A DNA stretch of 64,000 bases from Gnetum montanum (taxonomy: Eukaryota; Streptophyta; Gnetopsida; Gnetales; Gnetaceae). Position 1 is the first letter of the stretch. The number at the start of each line of letters is the position of its first letter. A model generated the notes under the pieces. The model ran no database searches, was not told the origin of the DNA, and worked only from the letters and a program-made list of their open reading frames with translations. This document shows, in pieces, positions 21,451 to 34,179 of this stretch. Both the position numbers and the translations under genes were made by a program. The stretch covers positions 1,413,512 through 1,477,511 of the forward strand of contig MNCI01035354.1 of NCBI GenBank assembly GCA_015680685.1, given 5' to 3'.

Positions 21451-24330
21451 ACCATAGATGGCACCAAAGGGGAAGCACACACAGGAAGGAGGACCACCAT
21501 AGCCATAGGACAAATGACCATGAATGGGAAGGGATCAAGAATAGGCCCAAGAAGAATAAGTAGCAACCCATGCTACGGGACCTCTTAGGGAGGAGCCTAA
21601 AGTGGAATTTGTTTGTCAAATTCCAGAACAAGTAATAATGATAGAGCAATCCCACTAGGATGAGGCACCATCTCCACAAGCAAACCTTGAGGTGATCTTG
21701 ACAAAAGCTTGTCTTAAGCAAATCAAATCAAAGGAGGTTTAGAAAAGTATGATCCAAGAGTTGAATTTTGGCCCTTTCTAGGAGCAAGCACCTCAAGAAG
21801 TATAAGATCAATTGAAGACCTCTCCCATGTGGCCCATCATCACTTTCAATAGGAACTAGTACATGGAAGAGACATTCTTATTTTGGAATAATAGGTAGGC
21901 CAGTTCAACAATCAAGATCAAGGACATTTCAATGTCCTACTCAGTGTAGACCATTTTAGAGGAACTTGGGTTGCCAAAAACTAGAGGCACCTTGTTGAGA
22001 TTCTAATATAGGCAAATACTAAAATCAAGAAAAAATGGATACATCAGTGTTATGGCATCGACCATAAGGAGTTTGGTGTGCTTACATTGGTAGAGAGAAT
22101 ATTCTACTAGATTATTGCCTTTCACCTCAATCTAATGGTGAGGCCAAGCAAGATCACTATCTTCTCCACCCATGTATGTGCTACTCTAAGTAGTAGATTC
22201 CCTATCAACCTTCCATAGCTAATCTACTTTGAGATAGAAAAGCACTTCAAGGAGAACGAATGCAAAAGGAAAGCACTCCCCTTTCGATGCCTCATCAAAA
22301 AACTATGTTATAGGGGAGGAATAACCCACTATGCAAATGATAAAGTCCAATGTGCTGCATCCGCTAACTAGATGGAGATGATGAAGGATAAATTATCTAC
22401 AATAATCATCCGAGAAGAGGAGCAACAACCACCACCTCCACCATCCACTCAGCAAATAGTGTCAAATATCACTACAACTTCTCAACAGTTGCACAAATTC
22501 TAAGAATGACTCTTAAGTAAGTAAGAGCAATGAGCAAGAACAACTGGTGGCAATCCATTTGTATACCAACCAACAATGAGTTACTTGAATGAAGTGGCTC
22601 AAGCAGTTAGTCGGATGGAGGAAAGCCAACTAATCTTTTCAACCCAAAGAATGCAGTTGCCCATAAGATCAAATCCTAGCATCTAAGAGGTAATGGTATC
22701 CCTTTTGCAATAGCAAGAATTCCCAAAGATCTCTAGGAATGTTGCTACTTTTTTAGTGCATTTAGAGGAGGATAAGGAGGTAATAGTTTTGATGATGTAG
22801 CACTATGGGAAGGACATAGTAGTAGAGGTGGTTGCTAATAGAATTGCTAAAACTCTAAATGCACCTATAGTGTTTGTACCAAATTTCTCTACACTTAAAG
22901 ATGTCCATACACCCACAAGGATAGAAAGTAGTAAGTTGAGTGCAACACAACATCAACAATTACTAAACCGACTAGTGGAAACTAGGCCACCAATTTCAAA
23001 CATCTTCAACCTTCTAAACAACATAACTACAAGCTAGTCAGAGATGCTAGAAGCAAGGGGCAAGAATATCATTTTGGAGGAGCAACTTGAAATAGCCAAA
23101 GAGCTAAATGAATGCTTGGCTTTGAAGGTTGCCAAAATAAGAGCCTAGATTGCTAACCCTGCATTCCTCAACCCAACATTAACAAAGGATGAGGCCCTTG
23201 AACAGCTTCACACAAGATTGAAATGGTTTGAGGGAGTGATGAAGACAATGATGTTCTATCAATCTTTGGTAGAGGCCACTCAACATAAAATTTAGAAGGC
23301 CTTGGATCAGATTCACTAGGAGAATGTACAATTCATCATATAGAATCATCACCTATGAAATGTTGATGCACAAAAACAACAAATGGTAGATATCATCCAT
23401 CAACAACAGAAGTAGCTAGTTAAAGTGAAACTGAGCTAAGGATATTTGTAGCAAAATATAGAAACCTCTCCATGGAGGAGGTCCATACTCTTCACTGAAA
23501 GACTATAATCAAAGTAGCCTCCTAAAAATTAGAGGCTCTCAAATTTAAAAGAGTCAAAAAAATCACTATAGAGATTAGGTTAGTCTATAGAAAGAAGTTA
23601 ATGAAAAACACATCCAATTGGTAAAGGCAAAAGTAAATGAAACCATCCAACAACTCTAGTAAGGAAGAGAGATATGAAAACCTATCATTAATAAGATAGA
23701 TTCCTATAAGAATGTGGAGATATGCATGAAGGAGTTGCAAATTAAAGAGATGATAGAATACATGGAACTTGCCAATCTCTAATATCCAAATCTAGCTATG
23801 CTGACTACTAGACAACCATGATTTGAATTGGAGAAATAAGTGGCCAACTCATACTTGTTGTATGAGGCAAAGCTCTAGCACCACAAGAACACCAAGAAGA
23901 AGCTTGTGGTCGCAAATGCAAAACTCAAGGTTCTCAAGGTAAAGTTCACTAATCAAAGATTAGCTACTAAGAACTTGGCCAAAAGGATGAACTACTACTA
24001 GGAGCTTTAGAACACACTCAGGATGTTTGATATTAAACCCAAGGAATTCACTACCTGTTTTGTCAATGTGAAGGAGCTATTCCTGGTAATGCCCTATTAG
24101 TGAGATATCCCCATTCTAGCCCACATTGGTGATGTTGCATGGACTATGAATGATCCCCAGAGTAAGGAGGAGAAGATGAAGGCATTGTTGAATACCTTTC
24201 ACCTTCCACCAAAAGTGAAAGCTATAGTAGGACAACCATAACTACCTCAACCACAACATGCACTCGAAGCCGAGAAAGGTCCTTTAGAACCTCAGGAAAC
24301 TCCACCACTTGGGACCATCTAACCTTTTCA
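21451..24330 (+). pseudogene. Element D third ORF (transposon-protein-like N-part plus coiled coil)
   Basis: A long, stop-riddled plus-strand ORF. The N-terminal half holds a segment near 22210-22330 (F-E-I-E-K-H-F-K-E-N, then L-P-F-R-C-L-I-K-K-L-C) that aligns with H near 50010-50110. It loosely resembles the 'putative plant transposon protein' domain found in extra ORFs of Athila-type elements; that is a pattern match, not a search. A Pro-run and Gln-rich linker follows (22430-22560). The C-terminal half (22828-24330) is heptad-like and ends with the conserved N-D-P-x-S-K-E-E-K-M-K-A-L-L segment. In element C the ORF is almost entirely deleted, so it may be dispensable. Function unknown. 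Confidence 0.65.
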
Positions 24331-24554
24331 ACCACCTTCACGCTATCAAATAATATGTTATCCAATTTTGTTTAATCATGTTATGGTGTTAAATTTTATG
24401 TTATGAACATCATAATTTTGTAATCAATGTCGATCCATATGCCAAGGCACATAATTTTGTTTTATTGTGTTAGCTTTGGTGTGTCATGTGTAAATCCATA
24501 ATCCCATACCTTCCCAATTTTTGTAAAGAACTTAAGAATGAGTTTTTATTCAAT

Positions 24555-24564
24555 CATGGGGGTA
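24555..24564 (+). other. Polypurine tract of element D
   Basis: CATGGGGGTA immediately before TGATGAAG, equivalent to the tracts at 8141 and 37545. Confidence 0.75.
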
Positions 24565-25407
24565 TGATGAAGTGTCTTCAGTTGGCTGTGTTAATGGGAT
24601 GCCATCGATGCTACCTCATTGATAGGATCCCATTAACATAGAGTTTCCTTCGTTAACATGTACTCATCAACATGGCACCCTAGTAGGTCTATATATACAA
24701 CACCCCAGCCATGTTAATGAGAGTTAGATTTTTAGTTTCTAGTGGAATTATTATAGTTTGTTTCCATAAGAGATAGAATAATTTTCTAAGTACCCATAAC
24801 AAGAGTCAAGGAGTGTATGGATCTTTATTCAAGCACTACTATACTTGAGTACCACAAGGTTTTTGGCAATAAAGACAAGCTTTTTAATAAGCCTTGTAGC
24901 ACTTGGACTAGCTTAATGATTTATTTATGCATTTATTATTTTCATTAACTAAGCAATTAGTTATGCTAGAATGATTAAGACTTTAACCACTTCGAGCATA
25001 CATATAACACTTAGTAATCCCAATAGCGCTTAATGCTTAGTTACCTAGTAGGGTTATATGTGTTTAGGATGTGTATGAAAAGTGGGACCAAATGCTTGTG
25101 TTAAGATAATTAGTAATTAGATATTAAATTAGTTGAATTAGTTAATCAATTTATTCTCAATCTATCACCAACCTTAGGTGAACAAAATATAAAAATGATA
25201 AAAATCATGTGCCTCAATTACACTTAACCATACAACTAAGCCTCACAAGTGTAGTTGGCAAGACAACAATCGTTCCATGATTAGATTTACCTTCTAGATT
25301 GAATCCTATGAATGAGAACACTAGGAATCCATAGAGTTTGACCAGATCACATGTGAACACCTTAGCAATTCATATGGTTAGGCATTTGGTTACCTCGCTA
25401 CTCATCA
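24565..25407 (+). repeat. 3' LTR of element D (843 bp)
   Basis: TGATGAAG...ACTCATCA. Upstream of TATATATA (about 24690-24697) the copy-specific word is an inverted pair GTTAATGGGAT / ATCCCATTAAC plus GTTAACATG repeats. R-U5 matches the other family LTRs. No primer site follows, so this is a 3' LTR and not the 5' LTR of the gag to its right. Confidence 0.88.
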
Positions 25408-27200
25408 CACTTGATAGGAAGAAAAGAAGAGATCATTAAAGATATTCAAAAAAAAATAAGGCATCATGATGTAGATGAAAATGAAAGAGAAGAAGAAAGA
25501 AAAAGGAAGCAAAAACATAGAAGAAGAGATGAATAAGAGCATTGAAGGGGCCATCACTACTACAATTGATATGATGAACTCGATGATTATGATGAGCCCC
25601 TATTAGCTACAAGAAAGATCATTAGTATTAATGATGCTATGAATATTCCAAAAAGGCACCAAAGGGATGGTCACATCAAGTGGCTAGACATGAAAAACAT
25701 TCTTAAATCTAAAGGAGAATATAATGTTAATCCTTAACACAATCTTCAAGCAATCTACTTTTATCTTTGCACTATAGAATATTAAGAATGAATGCAAAAT
25801 TTGAAGCTATTGCTAAGGACGCTTATCTAGAAAGTAGAAAGCTGATATAGATCGTTGGAATCAAAGAATATTTGAAGATGAAGCCAAATGCTACAATTTT
25901 TCAATGATAAGTACCAAACATAATCAAGAGTATCCAACCTAAGAAATAAAATCTAAGGATGATAGTAGGGAACTCATGAATCCTCTCATGTAGTAATAAA
26001 AAATATTATTCACCCTCACATCCATGCCAAAGGCATGGATTTTCTCAAAGGGAATAACTAAGACACATAATTCAGCAATTAAAAAACAAGACTAGATAGA
26101 CCCTTAGAGTCTATGCCCAAGGGAGATTATTGGAAATGAGAGTCCATCATATATCAAGGTCATTGGATTAAGTTTCTAAGGAAGAAGAAGAGTTAATGAA
26201 AAGAGAGTATGTAGAGGAACACAATAGAGATCGTTCTCTTCCAAAAAGAGATGTTATGATATGTGCAACCCAAGAGAAGGAATCTATGGAAGACATGATT
26301 TAAACAAAGTTCTTACCAATGCAAAAATTTGTTCATAGCATTATAGCAAAGGTTAAAAATATGTGAAACTCTATAGATGAAAAATTTGCAAATGTATTGA
26401 AGATTGTACAAAAAAAATTTAGCAAGCATTAATTAAAAAAAATAAAATTAGACAAGATAAATGTAAGTACAAAGGAAAATCTACTGTTATCAAAGAGGTT
26501 ACTAATTCTAGTTCAAGAAATGAAATGCATGTGATTTATGTCAATATGAACATCCTAAGGGATGTTGTCTAGTCCTGATCCATTTACAAGAATTGAGCCT
26601 CAAGTTTTTGAAGAAACAAATGTCCAAGAGATTACCTTATCCACAAGGTAATTATAGACAGTCATATCAAAAACAACCATATTATCCTAGCAAGATTTAT
26701 CCTCAATCTAAAGAGAAGTACCATCAATAGCAGTAAAATCCATAATCATGGGAGATGCCACCATCAAGGTAACAATATCCTTATAGATAACCAAATCCTT
26801 ATGGTTACTATTTTCTATAACTTTTTCCTCTAGGGAATGCTTCAACTCATGTCTTCTATCATTACTACCCTATCAAATATCACAAACCTACAACTCCAAA
26901 TGCAAAATTACCTTCATCTATGCCTCATCATGTAGTGCATCATTCTCAATAACCTCCTAATCCACTTCCATCAATACCATCATGGTCAATGTAGGGAGAA
27001 CTATCCACTTAGCCACAACAAAAGAATGCAACAGAAGCTATTAATATGTAAGAAAAGGACAATACCAACAATTATGAACTCAAAACAAAAATGCATCCTT
27101 TCCTTGGAACAAACCCAAAAAGAGCTAGTAGGACTAGGATTTTGTGAAACCCAAACATGAAGTGCATTCACAAGGCCTTGTTGAAGTATGGCACTTTCCC
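25408..27200 (+). pseudogene. Element G gag fragment
   Basis: Heavily decayed relative of element C's gag. Shared landmarks are D-E-P-L-L-A-T followed by I-P-K-R-H-x-R-D (about 25588-25670; in C at 30150-30230), the Y-E-H-P-K-(G/E)-C-C region (26545; C 31120), and the start of the Pro-rich tail (about 26980; C 31600). No RT follows; sequence past about 27200 is unrelated to C. The element is oldest by position: D's 3' LTR abuts its gag, so D probably inserted into it. Gag would form the element particle. Confidence 0.7.
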
Positions 27201-28203
27201 ACAATTATGATTAAAGAAGAAGATATACAAGATTGAGTGAGGCCTGTATCTAGTAAATTTTATGATAGGATTCACAGTTGCGTAGAGAGTTATAAATGCT
27301 TTAACCTATTGAATGTTAACCAAAATGAGCTTTTGTGATTTATTAGGATGATAGATGTGCATGACACTAGAGAGATAAGTAGCATAGATTATATAAGCTC
27401 CTTTCCATAATGTTTAAAAATTATTACAATGGAAAACATGGTTCAAATTGTAATTTTTTATGGTAGGCTACTTACAAGTATCGCATGGTCTCCTAGACTA
27501 GTTTCATCATGTGACTGAAAAGACATGTTATGCATGCCTGAAGGTAACTAATGGAATTATCATTGGCTATGAAGCTAGAAATACATGTTAATCATGCTTG
27601 AAGGCACTCCTCTAACCAATGGCCAAGGTGTCCAAAAATAAAAACATTATAGTTAATTAATTATACTTCTAGCCAAGATACTCACAATCTCACTTCACGT
27701 CCCTCTAGCAAGAATTATTTGATTTGGTATGGTACAACATTAGATGGTTTTCCAAAATTCCTCTACCCATGATGGTTGAGTTAGTTCTCCCACATGCCCA
27801 CATTACTTTGGCTATGTAATTCTTGCCTCTCCCAATGCCTAATGGGACCAGTAATCCTAATAAGTAGATTTACCCTAACAAGGGACAATCACATCCTACC
27901 ATGTGACATCCATAGTCAATGCTTTTTCTCTATTCTATTAAATGTACAAATATTTTGCTGTAAAAGCCTTTATGATGTATTTTATGGTTTTTAGCTATGA
28001 TGCCCTATAGGAATGCATAGAGCTATTTTTCTAATTGCAAATGCAAAAGGAGTTTTTTCCCTCTTGTACCTAAGTAGTCTCATTTTGAAAGCTTAGGCCC
28101 AAGTTGGATTCCTAGAATGGGTATGCATCTATTTTATTGGAGAATCTTTTTCCCTCCATGATAACACATATTTCTACTTGTTGATTTAGGCTTCATCCCC
28201 TTC
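27201..28203. other. Unassigned flanking DNA with a 30-bp repeated motif
   Basis: No gene supported. Two copies of a motif (GAAAAGACATGTTATGCATG..TGAAGG type) lie at 27514-27545 and 27574-27607. Four copies in opposite orientation lie at 55426-55703. Confidence 0.5.
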
Positions 28204-28208
28204 ATAAT

Positions 28209-29122
28209 TAATGAATCACATTATTCTATCTACAGCAACATTCGATACATGACATCGGGGCCGCAAGATTGGGTACACAACATTGAGGTCCAGCCATGAC
28301 ATTGGGTATGTGACATCAAGGCTATGACATTAGGTACACAATGCTAAGGTCCAGCCGTGACATCGGGTACGCAACATCAAGGTATATACCTTGAGTCTAT
28401 AAATACCACACCTAGGATCTAGTTTTCACATCAATTTTTGGTCATTTTTCTAGTCAAAGTAGTAGAGCTTTTGTTGTTTCTTCCTATCAAAGTTAGAATA
28501 TTTTTTGAGTGCCCATAGAAGAAGTCTAAGTATGTATGGTTCTTTGTTTGAGAATTGATGTACTTGAGCACAACAGTGTAATAGGAATAAAATGAACTCT
28601 TTTAATAATCCTTGCAACATTGAGACTAGATTAATGTTTCTTTTAATGCACTTTGCTTTACTGCATTTCAATTAAGCAATTTATTTCCAGTAGTTAATAA
28701 ACACAAGCACGACCTTTGAGCATACCTATAGTACTTGGTAACCCAACAACGCTTAATGTTTGGTAGCCTAGTAGTGCTATATGTGTTCAAGATGTGTTCG
28801 GGAAAGTGGAATAGTTACTTGTGTTAGGCTAGCTAGGCAGTATATGAATTAGATCTTCAATTACTTTGCCTTTCATTCTTGTTGTAGGTGATCAAACTTA
28901 TAACATATAAATAAGAAAAATTATATACCTCAATTACACTTAAACCATACCTTTGAACCTCACAAGTGTAGTTGGGAAGACAATGAACGTTCTCAACACC
29001 CATTTCACTTTCAAGAAGAGCTAGTACATTAGATAACTATAGGTCCATAGAATTTGACTAGATCACATGCAACACCTTAGTGATTTGTATGGTTGGGTGT
29101 AGGGGTACCTAGTCGTTCATCA
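28209..29122 (+). repeat. 5' LTR of element C (914 bp)
   Basis: Starts TAATGAATCAC (first G of TGATGAATCAC mutated) and ends GTTCATCA. U3 carries repeated GACATCGGGTACGCAACATCAAGG-like units (about 28240-28385), more than in the 3' LTR. R-U5 is near-identical to 37653-38379. Confidence 0.92.
28398..28405 (+). promoter_or_regulatory. TATA box of element C 5' LTR
   Basis: TATAAATA, at the equivalent position to 8265, 37653, 48967 and (minus) 53347 and 53731 in sister LTRs. Confidence 0.75.
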
Positions 29123-29123
29123 T

Positions 29124-29141
29124 TGGTGTCAGTGCTGGGAA
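29124..29141 (+). other. Primer-binding site of element C (tRNA-Asp type, decayed)
   Basis: TGGTGTCAGTGCTGGGAA, 1 nt after the LTR. It matches the Athila/Tat consensus TGGCGCCGTTGCCGGGGA (complement of the plant tRNA-Asp 3' end) at 13 of 18 positions; four of the five differences are C-to-T or G-to-A. Confidence 0.75.
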
Positions 29142-29284
29142 CACATTGGTTGTTTTGTGCACTATCTAGGACCTAGTAAAAAGTATTTAAATTGTTGGAA
29201 TGAACCTTAGAATCATATCTTATTTTACCATTATTACAATAAATTATCAGAAGCACACTGTGATTTTTATTTCACTAACTGAGA

Positions 29285-31849
29285 ATGTCTTCTTCTCACA
29301 GGAGCGCATCTCCATCCAATATTGATAGAACTTATCAACCAGTGCCTCAACAATATCAAATTGTATATACTCATCCTAATGAGTATGTACCAAATTTTAC
29401 CTTCATCCTACACTAGGATGAATAGCTGCAGTGGCATGACATGAAAGGCAACATTATGTTCTCACCCAATTGAGCTATTTCTGCAATGCTCTACCAAATG
29501 CTTACATGATGTGGTCTTCAACACTACCATGGGAAGTATATTGTGGAAGATACTAATGCTAGAAACTATCATCCCACTGAAGCACAATGTCTATGGGACT
29601 GACAACTAAAATGGTGCTATGAATTTTTGAAGGGAAAAGAACTTAATGATTCTTCATTCCTATTGTACCAAAAAGTTAGTGGGGAACCCTTCTCTAGGGG
29701 TTTTAAATTCAATGAAATCCCTCTCTTTGACTTCGATGATGGAGGTCAAAACCAGAACTTTCACTCTACAATTCACAACCCTAATTCTAGTAAAAAAGGA
29801 TCCAATCACAAAGAACAATCTAGAGGGGCAAGTCAAGGAAGGGATGCAAACAACAAGTAAGATCATGATCATGGTCGTAATCACCGAAGAGGTACTAGTA
29901 GGCACCATAATGATGCTAGCTCTCCTTCCTCTTTTCCTTTGTCGTCTTCTTCTTCTTCTGGCTCTGACCATGACCACAAAAGGCAAGACCATGATGGAGG
30001 TGATCAAAATAAACCAAATGACCAACACAACCAAAATGATCAAGGAAACCATCAAGAAAGACAAGATCAATGGCACAAACATTCAAGAGAGGCGCATTGT
30101 CATGAACAAAGGGGTAGTCAAGGGCATTGTAGGCACCATGATCAAGGCCTCAATGAGCCTCTACTTGCTACTTGAAGTATGCTTAACATCATAGAGGCAA
30201 TTAGAATTCCAACAAGGCATATCAAGGATAGCCAAATCAAAAGGTTGGTCATGAACAATATTCTTTGGTTTTAAGGAGGATGTAACTCTAATCCACATAA
30301 TCATCTTCAAGCTTTCCAACATGCATGTGCCTTGTAGAACATAGAGAACAAGTGGCAAAAACTAAAGTTGTTCCCAAGGACACCAATCAAAGAAGTAGAA
30401 AATTGGTACTAGTCCTTAGAGCCAAAATCTATCAAGCAATGGAATACCATGCTTGAATTGTTTAATAATAAATATCAAACGTACTCCAAAGTGTCCAACT
30501 TAAGAAAGAAAATTAAAGGATGGAAACAAGGAACACATGAACCCCTGAATACTTTCATTGGCCGATACTATGCCTTAATGCACAAATGTCCAAGCCATGG
30601 TTATTCTCAACTAGATCTACTTCACCACATAGTAGACTAGCTTCAATTAGAAATGAGGGAAACCCTTGGTGTCTATGCCTAGGGGCAACTGTCAAAACTA
30701 AGTGTCTATCAGATACAAAGATTAATAGAGTCGGTCACCAAAGAGGAGGGTGAACTAAGAAAAAGAGAAAGTGCAAAAGAGTACAACCATGATCCTTCCA
30801 TTCATAAGAGGGAGGTTTGATTTTGTGACAGTGAGGACAAGTCCATATTTAATGAGGGGGTGCATAAGAAAACCTTGCCACTTCAAAAATTCTAGTCTAA
30901 ACTTATGACCAAGGTTGATCAATTATGGAACTCAATGAATAAAAGATTCCAAGTTGTTCTCAAAATTGCTGAGGAGTCCAAAAAACATGAGAGTGATTGT
31001 GAGTGCAGGAGGTGCAAGGAAGCTAAACATGCATATTACAAAGGTAAGGACAAGATTGCTGCAATTGAAGAAGTTGCAAATAGTGAATTAGATGATGTTC
31101 ATAGGTCTAACATCTATTAGTATGAACATCCTAAGGAATGTTGCTTGTTGTGTCACATCTATAGGAGTCTGGGTTGTATGCCTTACATCCATAACTTACA
31201 CAAAGGCAAACATCTAGAAGGTTACCTTATCCTCAAGGTAATCTCAAGTAGTTCCACTAATAACAACTGTATTAGCCAAGTGAAGTTCCGCCGCAACCGT
31301 ATGAATAGTATCAACAATGGTAGCAACCACAATAATGGGCACTAACATTGCCAAGGTAATAATACCCTTACTAGTAGCCTGATCTATATGGTTACTACAT
31401 TTAGCAACCCATGTCTCCACATGACTCATGACTCTTCTAGTCACGTTTCTAATTTCTAGTCTCACTACCATCCTTCAAATTATTATCAAGTTGATTTGTC
31501 ACATGAAAGAAGGGACACCACCTCTTACCCTTACCCTCCTCCTATCCCTCCACATACTCCTCCTTCACCTACACAGCTACCATCTACTCTACCTATGAAG
31601 GGTGAACTACCAATCCAACCACAACAATGCAATGCTACAAGAGCTGTTAATCTACAACTAAATCAGTAGTCAAAGGGTTTAAATGGTTAATCAAAGAAAA
31701 TACCTTTCTATTGACCCTACAATCCACCTAAACCCTCACATATACCTACGATTGACAACCCTGCTCCTACATCTTCTTCTATACCTAATAAATTTGAGTC
31801 CCCTTCAAACCAAACTCTACTCAGGATCCATACTATAATGCTCACTCAT
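29285..31849 (+). pseudogene. Element C gag
   Basis: ATG at 29285 starts M-S-S-S in a broken frame. In order: an N-terminal region, a low-complexity His/Asp/Asn/Gln-rich linker (29800-30160), then the retrotransposon gag domain (about 30180-30680; L-F-P-R-T-P, E-V-E-N-W-Y, I-K-Q-W-N-T, then H-E-P-L-N-T-F-I-G-R-Y). A Lys/Glu-rich piece with C-E-C-R-R-C lies at 31000-31020, and a Pro-rich tail (31530-31640). No intact CCHC knuckle is visible. The charged linker is unusually long. Many stops, mostly at Gln and Trp codons. Confidence 0.82.
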
Positions 31850-32340
31850 ACTGTGTCTAACTGGATCCATGCAGAACATTTTCCTAGGAAATTAGCAAAT
31901 CTTGGAAGTCCTCTAATTTATTTGTAGATTGCTGGAAATGAACCATGTAAGGCTCTTCATGATTTAGGTTCTAGTGTCAATTTGATTTTTCATGAGATGT
32001 ACACTATTTGGAACTTACCTCCTCTTAAGAATAGCAACATCAAATTAGAATTCGTAGACCAATCCATCATTGTTCCATTGGAACTAGTAGAAGACATTGT
32101 GACCACTATCTATGGGTCGTCTTATCCTATTGATCCTAGTAATCAAAGTGAAAAACTACAAAGAGGACTTTCCAATAATCATGGGAAGAGCATGGTTGAG
32201 CACTGTTGATGCAAGAATGCACATCAAAAATCTTTCCCTGGAGATATCTAAAGAAAATGAATTTCGAAAAATCAAGAAGATGATAGTTCCATGCATCACA
32301 TACAATGATACTTTGGATCGTTAAGCACACATCTATCTCT
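31850..32340 (+). pseudogene. Element C retropepsin
   Basis: The segment A-L-H-D-L-G-S-S-V-N-L-I (about 31945-31985) is the active-site motif with the catalytic Asp kept (usual form ALxDLGAS). The 31982-32209 piece carries L-P-P-L-K-N, then V-D-Q-S-I-I-V-P and L-V-E-D-I-V, the usual second half. The I-L-G-R-P motif has become I-M-G-R-A-W after a frame change near 32170. It would cut Gag-Pol. A frameshift and stops inactivate it. Confidence 0.8.
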
Positions 32341-32559
32341 ACATGCAAGCAGTCTGCACCAAAAGCAAAAATTCAAAGGTGTTTCTACATAGTAGCCACA
32401 AAACAGGAGGGCACACAATAGCTAACCACTAATTCTAAGAGTAACACACTTTACATGAAACCAACTGAGAGCCTAACATGTGCATATGTCATAGGCATGA
32501 ATGAACTCAAGTAAGTTCATCAGAAACTCTCTGATAACACAAATGATGATACTAACTAT

Positions 32560-33545
32560 GGAGAGTTAGAAATTCCTAAAAAGTTTAAACAAGAGCCCCT
32601 CAAACTAAAAATGCTACTGGCCAAAATGAAATATGTGTTTTTGAAAAATGGAAAGCCAGTTATAATCAATGCCAACCTTGCTCTAGAGCAAAAACAAATG
32701 TTGTTAAAGGTAGTTGAAAAATGGTTAGCAGCTTTTTCTTGGTCATATCCTAAACTCATAGGGATTGATACTAGGATATGCTAGCATTGCATCTACATCG
32801 GCCCTATCATAAAGCCAAAACAATAGCCACAGAGGTGATTGAACTCCAAGCTAAAGTAGATCGTCAAAGAGGAAATCAAAAAACTCCTAAAGGTAGGGTT
32901 CACCCCATTATAGATAGTGAGTGGATTAGTCCACTCATAATTGTGCCAAAGAAAGGTGGCAAGTGATGGGTCTGCATCAATTTTTGGCTACTGAATATGT
33001 CAACATTCAAGCATCATTTTTCATTTTCATTAGTTAACCAGGTGCTTAAAACAATATCTGGGCATTCCTACTATTGTTTTCTAGATGGTTATAGTGGCTA
33101 TAACCAAATTCAAATTGCACCAAAAGACTAGGTAAAGACAACATTCACAAGTCCCTGCGGGACTTTTGCATATTGCAAGATGCCATTTGGTCTATGCAAT
33201 GCTCTTGCCACATTTCAAAAGCTAGTCCTAAGCATTTTTCAACAATAGATTGGTAATGGTGTGGAAGTCTTCATAGATGACTTCTCCACCTATGGAGCTA
33301 CATTTGAGCAAGCCCTAAACTACTTTGAGCAAGTGTTGAAATGATGTGTCAAAACCAACTTGCAGCTCAATTCTCAAAAAATTCACTTAATGATCCAAGA
33401 GGACATTGTACTAGGGCATAGAATATCACAAGTAGGAATTGAGATGGACTTGGAAAAAATAAGGGTCATCCAAGGAATAACCCACTTTCCAGAAATAGTT
33501 AAAGATGTTCAATCATTCCTTGGACATATGGGCTACTACTTGTGA
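32560..33545 (+). pseudogene. Element C reverse transcriptase
   Basis: RT domains in order: connection to protease (32560-32760), S-E-W-I-S-P-L-I-I-V-P-K-K-G-G (about 32920-32960), Y-C-F-L-D-G-Y-S-G-Y-N-Q-I (33070-33110), the S-P-C-G-T-F-A-Y and M-P-F-G-L-C-N-A block (33150-33200), and the catalytic box as V-F-I-D-D-F (33265-33285), where gypsy elements have (Y/F)xDD. The thumb ends at F-L-G-H-M-G-Y-Y. Catalytic Asp pairs are intact, but at least five stops occur, several at ancestral Gln or Trp codons by comparison with D. Confidence 0.9.
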
Positions 33546-34060
33546 TTCATAGAAAATTTCTCTAAGATCACAAAACCATTGGTCAAGCTAAGAAAGAAAG
33601 ATATTCCCTTTTTCTGGACTGCAGAATGTGAGAAAGCATTCCAACAACTAAAATAAAATCTTGTAGAAACTCCAATCCTACAAGCACTTGACTAGTCTAG
33701 GCCATTCCATATCATGATGGATGTATCAAATTATGTATTGGGAGCTATGCTGACATAGTTAGATGATAAGAAATGACCATACTACATCCACTATGCTAGT
33801 CGAAGCATTGAGGGTGCACAACTAAACTACACTACTACAAAGAGAGAATTGATGGTGGTGGTGTTTACTCTAGAGAAGTTTAAGCACTATGTGCTTGGAT
33901 ACAAGGTGTTTGTGCACATGGGCCATAGTACCATCCGCTTCCTAATGAACCAGTCAATGGTGAGCCCTCATGTCATATGGTGAGCCAATGAATTCGATCT
34001 TACAATGATAGATCAAAAGGGCACTGAGAATGTGGTCATTGATCACTTGCCTTAGTTGTG
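33546..34060 (+). pseudogene. Element C RNase H
   Basis: Continues RT in frame: F-S-K-I-T-K-P, then a tether, M-D-V-S-N-Y-V-L-G-A (the catalytic T-D-A-S has become D-V-S), Y-Y-I-H-Y-A-S-R-S, K-R-E-L-M, and H-Y-V-L-G-Y-K near 33880. Then the conserved T-D-H/H-S-T-I-R-F-L-M-N region. It degrades RNA in RNA:DNA hybrids. It aligns to D 9060-9600. Confidence 0.85.
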
Positions 34061-34179
34061 AGGGAATGACAAAGAGGAAGAAAGCCCAGTCTCTGACATA
34101 TTTCTTGATGAACTCCTCTTTGCTAGGGCTATAATTGAACAACTGTCCAATGAGCCAAAATGGTATGATAGCATTCTCA

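Noticed and set aside
24565-25407. 5' LTR of the gag-bearing element G
   Set aside because: No primer site follows 25407, a polypurine tract precedes it, and gag similarity starts mid-protein.
29660-30194. Minus-strand and alternate plus-strand frames over element C gag
   Set aside because: Shadows of the low-complexity His/Asp/Asn-rich gag linker.
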